From assembly GCA_001599595.1 (NCBI GenBank), contig BCHH01000009.1, forward strand, positions 1,277,774 through 1,341,773: a DNA stretch of 64,000 bases, in the 5' to 3' direction. Under the pieces are notes generated by a model, which was not told the DNA's origin, did no database searches, and was given only the letters and a program-made list of their open reading frames with translations. This stretch comes from Beverwykella pulmonaria (Eukaryota > Ascomycota > Dothideomycetes > Pleosporales > Melanommataceae). Positions 11,622-21,691 of this stretch are shown in pieces. The position numbers and the translations under genes are program-made. Position 1 is the stretch's first letter. Every line of letters starts with the position of its first letter.

Positions 11622-12629
11622 TTTCAGATGTTTCTGCTACAACACCATTATACTGCTAAACGAGTGACGAGGAGGTGCCAGAGCGGAAGTTTAAAGGTTG
11701 GATGAAAGTAATGAAAGAGAGAAGGCAGAGTTGTAGCTGTGGTCCGGAGTGACGACGCTTGGCGTGAGCACACAGCCACGATTACGCGCTAGGCGACGGT
11801 GTGCCTTGCGGTTGGTTAGAACAGACAGGGACGCGTGGATACGGGTGGGGAGGTGCACTAGGCTATCTGTGCGTATGGAATTGGTAATGGAAGGGAAGGA
11901 AAACGAACGGGGTTCTGGTCTGTAGTGGAATCGTTTGAATCGGGATTGCAGGGTTTGGAACCGGGGGGGAGGCGCTGATTTGGTGGTTGTTTGGTGACAT
12001 TATGATGCGAGTGGGGAATAGTGGGGTTAAATGGAACGAAGTATTGATCCTGGAGCGTTATTAGATCCTAGGAATGGCCTGTCAAACGAAAGTTTTGTTG
12101 CCGCTTAGTTCGTTCCAGAGGGCCTGATGTACGAATTTGAGCACGGACCCCCTGAGGACGTGGCTTCTATCGTACAAGTCCGTGCTATTACTGTATACTC
12201 AATGCTGCATATAACTTTGCTGAATACAATAACCTAGATTTAATTGTCTCGTGAGACTACTCACGCACGAGGGTAGTCTGGGAGTCACGTGTGCTATTCT
12301 AGCCGTGAAAATCCCGGTTTGCCCCTCACATGATTCCCAGACTACCCGAGAGTACATTTTGCTTCAACTTTCCTGCATTAAATCTTGAATGTGCGGTGCA
12401 GAACTTCGGGGGATGAGGTTGTGGGAACGTGAACGAGTGCTGACGTAAAGACATGAAATCATCATTTACATCGGAATGAAAAATTTCAAAGCGAACTTCT
12501 GAAAGTTGTTTTGGTTCCCGATTCTACTTCTATAAATCGCTTGACAAAACATGCACTCATCCACTCCAACCATCTTCGCTGATACTTACGCCTAGGCAAA
12601 GTTGTATTAAAGACTTTCGGACCAAAACC
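11622..12629. other. Intergenic with one short inverted repeat
   Basis: About 1 kb upstream of the small secreted gene. It has no coding frame I trust. It holds the inverted repeat at 12271-12350, listed separately. Confidence 0.4.
12271..12350. repeat. Imperfect inverted repeat, about 21 bp arms
   Basis: The arm at 12271-12292 reads GGGTAGTCTGGGAGTCACGT. Its reverse complement is at about 12327-12347 with two transition differences. The spacer is about 35 bp. Could be a small hairpin or a remnant of a short inverted-repeat element. Confidence 0.6.
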
Positions 12630-13160
12630 CTAGGCGTAATCCAACAACACTTCAAACGTGAAAGCTTTGGCTAGACTATAGGTCCCTACTTGTGGCGAGA
12701 GTTTCTTGTCTTTGTAGGATTCGCCAGGTCCTCGATTGAACCATATGACATTTTCGAAGCTGATGCGGGAAATTATTGCAGAGAGAATTTTGCATTGGGG
12801 GACACCAGGCATGACGATAGAGAGGCCGGTGCCATTAAAAGTGTAGGTGAGCTCTGTCTCGACGGAGAACTCTAGGACTGGTGGTGCAATGTGTTATTTG
12901 AAGGTTATTACGCTGGAGCTATCTTTCCCGGTCCAGATTACAGAAAGTGTTAGATAGTTCATGAGATGGAGATTTTTGTCTTTCCACACGAGGCCGATGT
13001 TTTGGTCGTAGTCGGTGAGTACGCGGTTGAAATCCAGTTGGGTACCAATGTGGAGGATTTCGGCGTCTCCTTAGTCTAAGATGTTAAGCAGCCCAGGAGG
13101 CAGCCAAGGTCCATTTGAAAGATCCGGATTTGATCTCTAGGATGGTATCTGAAAGCTCGG
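12630..13160 (-). pseudogene. Relic of a GH2 beta-galactosidase, C-terminal part
   Basis: Read on the minus strand, one frame keeps the C-terminal beta-sandwich of glycoside hydrolase family 2: LTDYDQNIGLVWKDKN, then APPVLEFSVETELTYTF, then WFNRGPGESYKDKKLS at about 12700-12740. These match the small-chain domain (domain 5) of bacterial-type beta-galactosidases. In-frame stops (for example before GDAEILHIGTQLDF and after SSVITFK) and small gaps break it. The catalytic TIM-barrel is absent, so it cannot be active. The intact enzyme hydrolyses beta-galactosides. It lies beside other decayed sequences. Confidence 0.8.
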
Positions 13161-13394
13161 TAATACTAACTGATGAGAGAGATGATGATGAGAGTGGCGG
13201 GAGACCTATCTAGAAGCTAGTTTTGTGAAAGTCGTAAGTGTCTTCATTAGCAATGCCGTACTTCGCCCTAATATTGTATACAAGCTAAAACTAAGGCGCA
13301 ATAATCTCTGGACCCTCGTATAGAGCCCTCTAGCAATTATACTTTTAATTAAATTGTGTTTTAAGCTCTAGGGTGCGCTTAACAAAGTTCTCTA

Positions 13395-13640
13395 ATGTCG
13401 CGGAGTGACACTATCAAGGGTTCTGTAGAATACAGTACCCTCAGAACGACGAGCTTGACAAGTAACCGTACTCTACGACACAGTACCCTCCGAACGACGA
13501 ACTTGTCAAGTAACCGTACCCTCCGAATGACGAGCTTGGCAAGTAACCGTATTCTACGACACAGACCCTCCGAACGACGAAGCTCGGCAACTAACCGGCC
13601 TAACCTAGAATGTACAACTGAGCCCTATTCGGGCTCAGCC
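13395..13640. repeat. Subterminal repeat block of a Fot1/pogo-type element, copy 1
   Basis: Begins with GTCGCGGAGTGACACTATC and then holds three to four imperfect tandem units of about 47 bp built around CCGAACGACGAGCTTG...AAGTAACCGTA. Related sequence occurs in the opposite orientation at about 39287-39531 and in part at 27930-28110, so this is a dispersed family. The block abuts the decayed transposase at 13690-14203 and is probably its end region. Confidence 0.75.
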
Positions 13641-13689
13641 TGACGCACGAACCACGCCTGAGTATTGATTGAGCGTGTAGTCTCTGGTT

Positions 13690-14203
13690 GAAGCTCTTTA
13701 CGCAACGTCTTGTATGGTAACCATACCGCACCTAAGATAGTATCCGTAGTCTCCGATAGCCAATTGAGCCCTGATCACAAACTCCTGATAGCCTCTAGTG
13801 ACATCTAGCTAGTTAATGCTAACCTAACTGGCAGCGCTCTTAGCACGTAGTTTCTTAGCCATATCTTAAACCTTGCTTAGTCTAGGCGGAAATCCTCGCA
13901 AATCCAGATTAAGTGTGTGCTAAACAATAACTAATTCTTTAAGTTTGGTAAGATTCTTTAAGTTGGGCCTACAATCACGCTGCGCAGTTGTTCCGTCGCG
14001 TCGCCGTCTCAGCTTTTTTCGGGGCATGTTGTAGATTGCCGCAGCACGTCGTGTACCTTTAGCTGTGCCTTATTGATAGCTAAGATAGCTAGGGATATAC
14101 TACCTTCATTGTGGATTGATTGTATGTTGGGTGGTTGAGGTATGTAGTTGAAAGTTGGCGCGTCGTGTTTTGTTGATGAGATGGCCGCTCGCTTGTGCTT
14201 CAC
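13690..14203 (-). pseudogene. Decayed Fot1/pogo-like (Tc1/mariner superfamily) transposase, N-terminal part
   Basis: On the minus strand the frames NEGSISLAILAINK, then LKNLTKLKELVIV, then LNLDLRGFPPRLSKV and DMAKKLRAKSAAS follow the order of a psq/CENP-B helix-turn-helix region of fungal Fot1/pogo transposases. The copy has several stops (TAG, TAA) and at least one frame shift. The stops sit where glutamine or similar codons would be expected, which suggests C-to-T changes. No DDE catalytic domain follows; the sequence runs into the repeat block at 13395-13640. Confidence 0.7.
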
Positions 14204-14708
14204 TCACTGTATGTTAGACACAATACAAATCTTCATACCCTCACCCTGCTTACACCACGTGACAGGTATAGTGCCCGGGCTTACAGTTTTTATTTTCTAG
14301 GTCACATTGTTTTGCTGCCATTAGTTTTGAGAAAAATTGTATTTGAAATGAATAATTTCTAAAATTGATTTTCCAAACTAAGACTTATTTTTGTCCCCAA
14401 CTCTTTAGCAGTCCGCAATATACGGGATGAAAAAAAAGCACAATCCGAGTGGCTCCTGGCAGTTCAACCGAATCGCTGGTTTGTGGATGCTTCGATGTCA
14501 CAGCTTGCCGGAGGATTTTAATGTTTTCGGCACCTATTCACCCGTTAGCGCAACCCCAGATATTGCTTGTCCCCGGATCAACGACGATCGTGACAAGCGC
14601 AAACTTGACTTCACGTCCAGCCACGGTGTATAAAATGAGGAAAATTGGCGTCGAAACGTATCTTGATCCATCGCTTTTTTGACCTGAGTACTTGATTTCA
14701 TCCCAATC
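14204..14708. other. Intergenic, AT-rich upstream half
   Basis: The part near 14204-14400 may be the end region of the decayed Fot1-type element. The remainder is the probable promoter of the acetylesterase gene. No gene seen. Confidence 0.4.
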
Positions 14709-15663
14709 ATGCGCACAATACTTTTACCATTCGCTCTTGCTGGATTATCGCGCGGTGCAACGGCGATACCAACAGTCTGGTTAGCCGGCGACTCGACTAC
14801 CGCTCCAGGTGGCGGTGGCAGCGGCACAGAAGGCTGGGGACAGTACCTCAAGTACTCCCTCGGCTCCAACGCAATCGTCCAAAACAATGCTTTCGCAGGT
14901 CGCTCGGCGCGCTCGTTCACGCGCGAAGGTCGCTTTGACGTCATCGCTGCAGCATTGAAACCTGGAGACTGGGTCGTCATTGAGTTTGGCATCAATGATG
15001 GTGGAACACCGATTAATGGGTCCACAAGCACGACGGGGGATAAAGGGAGAGCGGATTGTCCTGGGGCGCATAATCAGACGTGTACTGTTGTCTTCGCGTA
15101 CGTATGTGATGGAAAATAACGAAGGGGGAAAGACGCAGCTGAGCTGACATTTGCATAGTAACATCACTGAAGTGGTTCAGACTTTCCCGACATACATGAT
15201 AGAAGCATCACAGAAGTTCCTTGCTCTGGGAGCTGCGGGTGTGATTATCGCTGAGCAGCTTCCAACCAACGTCTTTGAGTTTGGGAACTACTCGAGGACA
15301 CCTTCAGCCTTCTCAGTCTACGATGAGTAGGTCACTCCCACACACCCTCCAGAGCAGCAACTTACATGTACCAGGCTTGTCACAGAAGAACTTGGTGGTC
15401 CTAGCTCAAGCGTGTATTACGTACAGCACGGAAGCTACGCAGCGCAAGCCCAGAAACTCCTGGGAGCAGCAGTCGTTGATGCAAATTACCCAATGGATCA
15501 TACGCACACAGCGCCATTCCTTGCGGACGTGCATAGCCAGGCTTTTGTTCTGGGTCTCAAGTGCGGTACTAGTCCTTTGGCGGATCTGGTCGTGAATGCA
15601 ACGGCGAGAATTGAGGGGGCGAGAGGCCCTTGTCTGCCTGCGAATAGCACGATTCCAATTTAA
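14709..15663 (+). CDS. Rhamnogalacturonan acetylesterase-like SGNH hydrolase (CE12 type)
   Basis: Three exons, 14709-15097, 15159-15326 and 15375-15663, joined in frame to 281 residues. A signal peptide of about 19 residues precedes the first SGNH block, LAGDST, with nucleophile Ser29. Block III/IV is seen as [13 protein letters not shown] and IEFGINDGG. The last block is DHTHTAP, with Asp227 and His230 as the other catalytic residues. These fit fungal rhamnogalacturonan acetylesterases, which remove acetyl groups from the pectin backbone outside the cell during plant cell-wall breakdown. Length is normal and no break is seen. Substrate is by family only; closely related CE12 enzymes act on other acetylated pectins or xylan. 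Confidence 0.9.
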
Positions 15664-15772
15664 ACAATTCGTCTCGATCTTCTTCATATGTACATAGAGT
15701 CGACTCTCGTTGGTGCGATACAATTTTTCCAGGCCGATTTAGTTGCAGTATTGATTTTGGGGCGAACCGCTT

Positions 15773-15831
15773 GGTGGTGTGAGACGCTCGGTGGTGTGAG
15801 ACGCTCGGTGGTGTGAGCCGCTCGGTGGTGG
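15773..15831. repeat. 17-bp minisatellite, about 3.5 units
   Basis: The unit GGTGGTGTGAGACGCTC is repeated with one A-to-C change in the third copy. It lies just 3' of the acetylesterase gene. Confidence 0.85.
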
Positions 15832-15912
15832 ATATTGTTGTAGGTATAATTGTCTTGGGGTGCGAATTGAGTGATTGAGAAATGCCAAGTTTTGCGTGAA
15901 TTCTGTATACGT

Positions 15913-16010
15913 TGTGGTCGAGCTGACGAGTAGCACCGTCACACTACTATACCTTGTTAAAATAAAGTTACAGGCAAAAGATCAGAAGAAAGTTTTCTGC
16001 TCTATAATTT
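15913..16010 (+). repeat. 98-bp dispersed repeat, copy 1
   Basis: Matches 32700-32797 in the same orientation, with scattered differences that are mostly transitions. Both copies end in TCTGCTCTATAATTT. The source element is unknown. Confidence 0.75.
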
Positions 16011-16471
16011 CCATAGATCCTATTCATTGCTGTAACGGTTAAGGCTTGTTTTGATATAGCTAGCTGATCCAAGGTCAGACGGCTTATAAGCTACTCTGAC
16101 TTGATTCCTCCTAGAACTACGCAGTCGCCAAATGATCATTGCCCCCCATCAAAAAACCCTCACAATTGTACGTTTAAATCTACGTAACGTATTCAACCAT
16201 CAAAACAGGCATCAAAAATGCGCGTACTAACACTACTAACACTACTAACACTGCCAAACTTACTCATCAACAGCTGTCTTAGAAAATGTAAAGAATCAAT
16301 CATTTGTAGTATTATAATATGTTAACAACAGTGATACTGCGCATCTTGCAACACCCTACGCTCGCGATAATCATAACTCGTATCCTTGGACAATTTCGAA
16401 CTGCTTTTACATGCCCAATGCCGATATTGACTTTTCCCTTTCATTTTGCAGCTTTTCACACGTCTCAGCCT

Positions 16472-17061
16472 CTAATAGGCACAGCACTGAATGCTTGAGT
16501 CACCCGGGCAATACCCACTACAAGATCCGTTAGCTAAGATCCCCCCATGAAACACCAAACGAAGAAACCAATAAAAGAAAAAGGTTGGAGAGATCATACG
16601 CTTTAAATGAACCGCCTCCGCCACAGCCTTTGTATGTATTCCGGCATGTATAGGTTGAGTACTGGCCTGAACAACTGATAACACGGCAGCACTGGTAGTC
16701 ACTTGAACCTATTTGCATGGAGTGAGATATTCATTCTCCCCGTATGTATACAAGGTGGTTATTGGCAACTTACCTGGACAGAATCCCGGTACGCTAACAT
16801 AAATACAGCTCGAAGTGTATTCGCAAGACCCACTTCCCTTCACAGGATGTTAGAGGTCCATATGAACTCATAGAGGTTGGTTTGGATTACGTTGAGCCCG
16901 CCGTTGCCAGATACGCTGCAGGACTGGCGTTTCATGAGGCTATCAGCCTTGACGGGTGCTGGCCCATCTACTGGATCGGGCGCTTCCTCGCCAGACTCGG
17001 CGATGGGGTTTGCAAACACGAAGGGCAGAAGAGTAAGGATGAGGCCCGACAAAAGCTTCAT
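16472..17061 (-). CDS. Small secreted protein with two CPG...QCC cysteine repeats and a Kex2 site
   Basis: Four exons on the minus strand, 16891-17061, 16774-16837, 16600-16708 and 16472-16517, join in frame to 129 residues. A signal peptide (about 1-17) is followed by an acidic propeptide that ends in a dibasic LMKR site (44-45), suggesting Kex2 cleavage. The mature part has two related modules: SCEYTSSC...PGFCPG...YQCC and TCRNTYKGC...AGYCPG...IQCC. Similar cysteine modules occur in secreted fungal cell-wall hydrolases, but no catalytic domain is present here. The last splice was chosen because it restores the second AGYCPG module; another splice (donor GTTCAT) is possible. Function unknown. 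Effector or antimicrobial roles are plausible guesses. Confidence 0.7.
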
Positions 17062-18682
17062 TTTGGAAAGAGGGAGAGGATGCTACTTTGGTCAATGAGT
17101 TGTGTGGGCAACCGATGGATTCAAGCGAGAAGTCGAGCTAAAGATATTCTTGCAATAGTATTCTTTCTTTTCCTGAAAGCAGCAGCATTTTATATTCATA
17201 CCCCCTGCTCGAAAGGGTTAGGGACCCGAGCAATGCGAGCAACCACTATGCGCCGCGATAAAATGCGCTAATGTGTACTACGATTGAGTGCAGTACTCCC
17301 TTCAGCGTGAGGAGATATTGAAATTAACCCCACATCGCCTGCCTTGGCTACATTCCCGGATTCGGCGAATCTAGATCACCAGCACCGGGTTTTGCCATTG
17401 TAAAAGCGCATTTATATTCCATCTCCAAACCAAGTATCTCACCACCCCGTACAGGCGGGGCTTTCGGCGTTCCTAGATTATGGTTCTCCAGGTCATCAAC
17501 AGGTATCCCTCTGCGGGGCTATTGGAATTTGATGAATGTGGCGTTTTAAGTCTCATGAGGTGGATCTATCCTCAGGCTATACAGGGAATCCAACAAGCTC
17601 TCCGGGCGGCTTTGGTCTCTCAGATGATACTAGGAGATCATCTGATCAACAATCGCCCTTTCGCACTGAAACCATGGACCCGAACTGTCCGACGTTACGA
17701 TCGACGGTTGGAGAGCTCCAGGCATTGTACGACGTCTGCTCTAGGCCATGCTCACGAGCCCGCGGCCACTCTCTGTTTGATCACGTCCAAGCCCAAGTGC
17801 GCCAACTTATGGGCAACGCAGCCGAGAGAGAGTCTGACAAAGATGTCAAGAATCAAGCATGGAGCTTACTTTTCTAATATGGCTGGAGTTGTGACCGCTA
17901 TGAGTTACTGTGAGGCAGAATTGATGACTAATGTTCAGCTCACCATCCTGGATGATCGAATTGCCGGTGGCAATTCTCCCTCGATGAAAGACTAGTCCTT
18001 GCTTGTCGTCTTTGGTTTGCTGGGGTCGCTGGACGTGCTCGTTTTGATCGCATGCCGTACAGTTCAGTCCATATCCTCTGGCATGAGGATACACAGCCCT
18101 AAAGAAACTATCGCCTCAAATCCAGGATGGGAGAACTTCTTACCACCGGCATGTCTATTGATTTGAGTTACGTGAATGTTAGCCCGAGAATAAACGAATT
18201 GAAATAGAGAGAGGAGGGCTACCTCGTCCGAGCGTCTCATGTGACTCAAAATCTATCGACATGCGTCACATAAACTAGCTAACCGGTCTAAAAAATCCTA
18301 CTTAGAGCGCTTAAGGTACCGGTGGCCATCAAAGTGTGACGGGTCTAGGAAGTTGGACGCGCTCACATCTCCCTAGCAGGGATGCAGACGAACGAAGGGG
18401 TCCCGCTAATGCTGTCTGTAATAATGGCCTTAACTATCTTAGCAAGGAGAAGGCATGAGATGAAGCCTTCTTCTGTATAGAATGCCGGCTTATCAGGTTC
18501 CTGCACTGCGGGGTAACAAGAAGTAATTGAGACTAGCGGTATGGACTTGATTTCTTGCGACCAAAATGATGTCTGCAAATTTATTTCTAGAAGGGACATA
18601 TATATATTATTATTATGCTTATATCTCTACTATCCCTCTGTATTCTAGGCGATGCGGCCTCTTATAGTAAGAGTCTTACACA

Positions 18683-18745
18683 TAGTGCGCCGTAGCGAAG
18701 AGCTACTTTGCTGGAATTCAAGAAAAATCACCGGCGCGCACTACA
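18683..18745. repeat. Short hairpin repeat related to 28531-28560
   Basis: TAGTGCGCCGTAGC starts this copy, and GGCGCGCACTA follows about 45 bases later as an approximate inverse. The same start occurs at 28531, where the sequence folds on itself as GCAAAGTGCTACTTTGC. Confidence 0.5.
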
Positions 18746-18945
18746 TATAGCGACGCAACTACAAGAGAAACAGACCTTATGCCTTTTTTATACCCTCTCC
18801 TTAACGTAAAGAGAATATAGTAGCAGTCTTATGTTATATCTCTCTGTGGCTGTGTTGCTGTGCGTGCTGCGCGTAGGTGAGTTTTGAAACACATACCTGA
18901 GTGAGCCCGCCAAGCTATCGCGTATGAGTACATACGACAATTATA

Positions 18946-19035
18946 CAATAGCAGGCCTGATACAGTCAGCTTCCCTCGTTCAGAGTTACTCAATAGCAAG
19001 CCTAATACAGTCAGCTTCCCTCGTTCAGAGTTACT
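18946..19035. repeat. Tandem duplication, two units of 45 bp
   Basis: Two adjacent 45-bp copies (18946-18990 and 18991-19035) start with CAATAGCA and end with CAGAGTTACT. They differ by two G/A changes. Confidence 0.9.
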
Positions 19036-19225
19036 CGTAGGAGCACGCTAACATCCGAATACATACTTACTTGGGAGGTCTCAATTCAAACTCTCGAGTC
19101 CGAATAACTATAAAGATAGGCATGCTTCCCGCGGTATATGAATTTCACAACAGCAACAGCCAGCAACAGCCAGAAACAACAAGTTTTAATATCTCTACTT
19201 GATAACTTGATCATCAAACTTTAAA

Positions 19226-19870
19226 ATGCTTTCAGCCAAGCAACTTTCTTCGCTCATCATCGCCCTTGCGTCATTTCATGCGACTTCTGCCGTCCCAGCT
19301 CCCCAAACCCGCGCAGTACCTACCGTGATTCCCGGTGAGGGACTCCCATCCCTCGAGTCGCTCGGCCTGACCTCAGAGTATCTTTACTCTCTACCAAAGC
19401 CAGAGCTTGGTGTATCCCAAAAGCGTAGCGAGATGCAACCCAGGACCGACGGGGTCTGCGGCGGCTCGTACGCGAACGTCAACGACGCAATCGCATGCTA
19501 CCACTTCCTTAATAGTCTGGGAACTCAGCAATGCGGTGTACCTGATAGCCAGCGCTCTGCCGTCCTATGTTCGGCAGGATCTGCCAAGGTCGAAGGGTTT
19601 GGGATTGGTCAGAGTAGTTTTTGGTACGTCTAATCATCACCCTTAAAAATGGTTGAAAAGGAAAAAGATTGGCTAATGATGTTGAGCGATGTAGTCAGGA
19701 TGTCGCTGTGGGTGTTCTATGGTCTATTGACCACTGCACACGTCCTGAACAGGATGTTGCTGGTGAGTTTGCAAATGAATGAATAGATAGAACACCGCTG
19801 ATGGATGAACCTAGGGACGGCCCCAGCGTTTGGGAATGGGGGTTACGTCATTGGCGTTGGGCACACTTGA
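19226..19870 (+). CDS. Secreted six-cysteine protein, 173 residues
   Basis: Three exons, 19226-19623, 19695-19762 and 19815-19870, joined in frame. A signal peptide (about 1-22, ending SAVPA) and a propeptide with a dibasic SQKR site near residue 67 precede the mature domain. The mature part has six cysteines in the pattern VC, AC, QC, LC, FC and HC, with the phrases NVNDAIACYHFL and DVAVGVLWSIDHC. The pattern resembles a common but unnamed family of small secreted fungal proteins. I cannot assign a function. The first splice regenerates one of the six cysteine codons, which supports it. It sits just upstream of a decayed Tc1/mariner and Copia block. Confidence 0.75.
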
Positions 19871-20109
19871 GAGCAGGTCTGTCTGCTTGGAGTCTGTCGG
19901 CTGCAAGCGAAGGAAGCGTGCTTCTAGGAGTCTATAGTCACCTGAGGCTACAAAGGGCAAGGCTCGGTGCAAAAGCATTCCGTGGGTAATTCTGCCGCTT
20001 TTCAGTAGCTAGTTCAGCCAATGGGAACATCTCGCTTAGAGGGCGGTGAGAGAACTTCAAAACTTCAACCTCTGCCAAATCGTGAGATTTATCAATTCAA
20101 CTCACATCA

Positions 20110-21305
20110 TGCCCACACCACCCACCCACCCACGCCCTAAAGGCGCTAAAGATTATCCTAATGAGCTTCGTAGTGCCGTAATTACTCTCAGAAAATCGCC
20201 GAATTTTCCTATGCGGATATTGAGGCTGGAACTGGCGTTGAAGCTTCACGCGCGTGCCGTATTTACAATGACGCAAAACGACAAGCCGACGACGAGGATT
20301 TACTATCTCTACTGCGTACGACCACGACTACAAACCGCCCAGGGAAGAAGCCAAAGGTTAAAGATGGGAGCGATCTATCGCGTCGGATTCGCAAGGAGAT
20401 AATGGACTATGGAAACTACCCACAAGTTGACGCTGTGAGCGACCTGCTCAAGGCTGAGGGCGTCACCCTAGGACGACGGCAGATCGAGAATATCGCTCAC
20501 GAGCACAGAGATCCTGATCACGACTACGAAATCGTACGCCAAGTACGTACTCATAAACCTGCCCTTAAACCTGAGCACCTTGATTTACGCATAGATTACT
20601 CGTACTGGCTTATAGCTCAGTGTATCCTCCTTCCGCGCATTGTCTTTGTCTCGTACGATGAGACTAGCAAGCACTTTGGAGGACGCAACAACCGGGGTGG
20701 GAAGGCCAAGTGCTCTGCTCCTCGAGGAGCTGACGCCAACGAGTTTGCTATTTATAAAGACCCACCTTCATTTAAGCTTATGATTTGTGCCGCTACTTCA
20801 ACTGATACCTCTGTGGACTACAAACGGCCCTGTCTTGTGTGGGTAAAGGATACAGAGAAGGAGAAGCAGGAGCTTCAAAAAAAGGTAGTTGCTGCAAATG
20901 AGGAGGATTTACTCCACGTTCAAGAGCAACAGCGTCGAGCTCAGGAGCCTGGCACAGAGGAGTACAAGAAGCTTCAAGAAATCAACACAAACATCGCAAA
21001 CAACAACGCTAAGTTAAGACACCAAGGGAGAGGCGTACCCAAAGGTTTTAGGCATAAAATGAAGCCTGCGCAAGTCTTCAAACACGAGCCATTTACGTAC
21101 GCTGAAAACAAGGGCATGAACGCTATTTAGTACGCAGAAAACATACTCAAGCCACAAGTTTTCAAGTACTACAAGGCTGTACGAACCAACAATCCTGGCG
21201 CAGAGATCTACTTGATTAAAGACAACGTTCGATTACATCACTCAGCTCGTCGTTATCTACGCCATGAGATCGCAAAGGATAATATAATCTTTGCTCCACA
21301 CCCTC
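20110..21305 (+). pseudogene. Tc1/mariner-type transposase, 5' part, interrupted by Copia
   Basis: Frames give an N-terminal helix-turn-helix part (NELRSAVITLRK, then SYADIEAGTGVEAS after a one-base frame shift near 20195), GRRQIENIAHEH, the first catalytic block VFVSYDETSKHFGG and the second LIKDNVRLHHSARRYL. A TAG stop lies at 21128-21130. The frame reaches PHP at 21305, where the Copia element starts, and resumes after it as PFSPDLHPIERCFG. The DDE order D, D, E of the IS630/Tc1/mariner superfamily is therefore complete once the insertion is discounted. The copy is inactive because of the frame shift, the stop and the insertion. Confidence 0.88.
21301..21305. repeat. Left 5-bp target-site duplication of the Copia element
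   Basis: CCCTC directly precedes the left LTR and directly follows the right LTR (26933-26937). Confidence 0.9.
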
Positions 21306-21602
21306 TGTTGGTATTACAGTGGATTAAGCGAGCGATCCGCACAGGCATAAATATACGGCCCCGGCAATTTAGAAGGAGAACACACCCGAGAATCAAAACC
21401 TACAATTGGCAAGCTAGCAGAGGACTTCGACGTCGCTGCTAGCCCTTGCTACGTAGAAGATTCGTGGTCACAAGCAATCCATACTCCTTCTACCGTACCC
21501 TGCGCTCTTGCACCGCCGTGGATTAGCGTTCTGCGAAACCCACGGGCAGTCGATTAACAGCGTCTATAGGACCTTCCCATTTCACGGGCGGGTATACCGA
21601 CA
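21306..21602 (+). repeat. Left LTR of Copia element, 297 bp
   Basis: Starts TGTTGGTATTAC and ends ATACCGACA (TG...CA). By eye it is identical base for base to the right LTR at 26636-26932. Confidence 0.95.
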
Positions 21603-21691
21603 CTGATCAGTCTGGATCCGTTATGCGCGCTGACAGATCTTCGACTGCACGCGCAACCAGCGCACGACAAAAACACCAAACCCGCTAAACA

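Larger units (their letters stand above)
15664..16471. other. Intergenic with minisatellite and dispersed repeat
   Basis: No gene seen. It contains a 17-bp tandem repeat (15773-15831), a 98-bp repeat shared with 32700-32797, and a short ACTAACACT array near 16230. Confidence 0.5.
17062..19225. other. Long gap without a convincing gene
   Basis: Short frames (17480-17995 and 17536-17877 on +; 18363-18599 on -) show no domain, and I could not build a gene from them. The block holds a short hairpin repeat at about 18683-18745 and a 45-bp tandem duplication at 18946-19035. Confidence 0.45.

Noticed and set aside
18946..19035. CRISPR-like array
   Set aside because: Two adjacent 45-bp units without spacers; a simple tandem duplication in a eukaryotic genome.
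21212..21442. Frames running from the transposase into the left LTR, and their twin at 26527-26772
   Set aside because: They are chance read-through of the LTR; the same LTR peptide appears at both ends.
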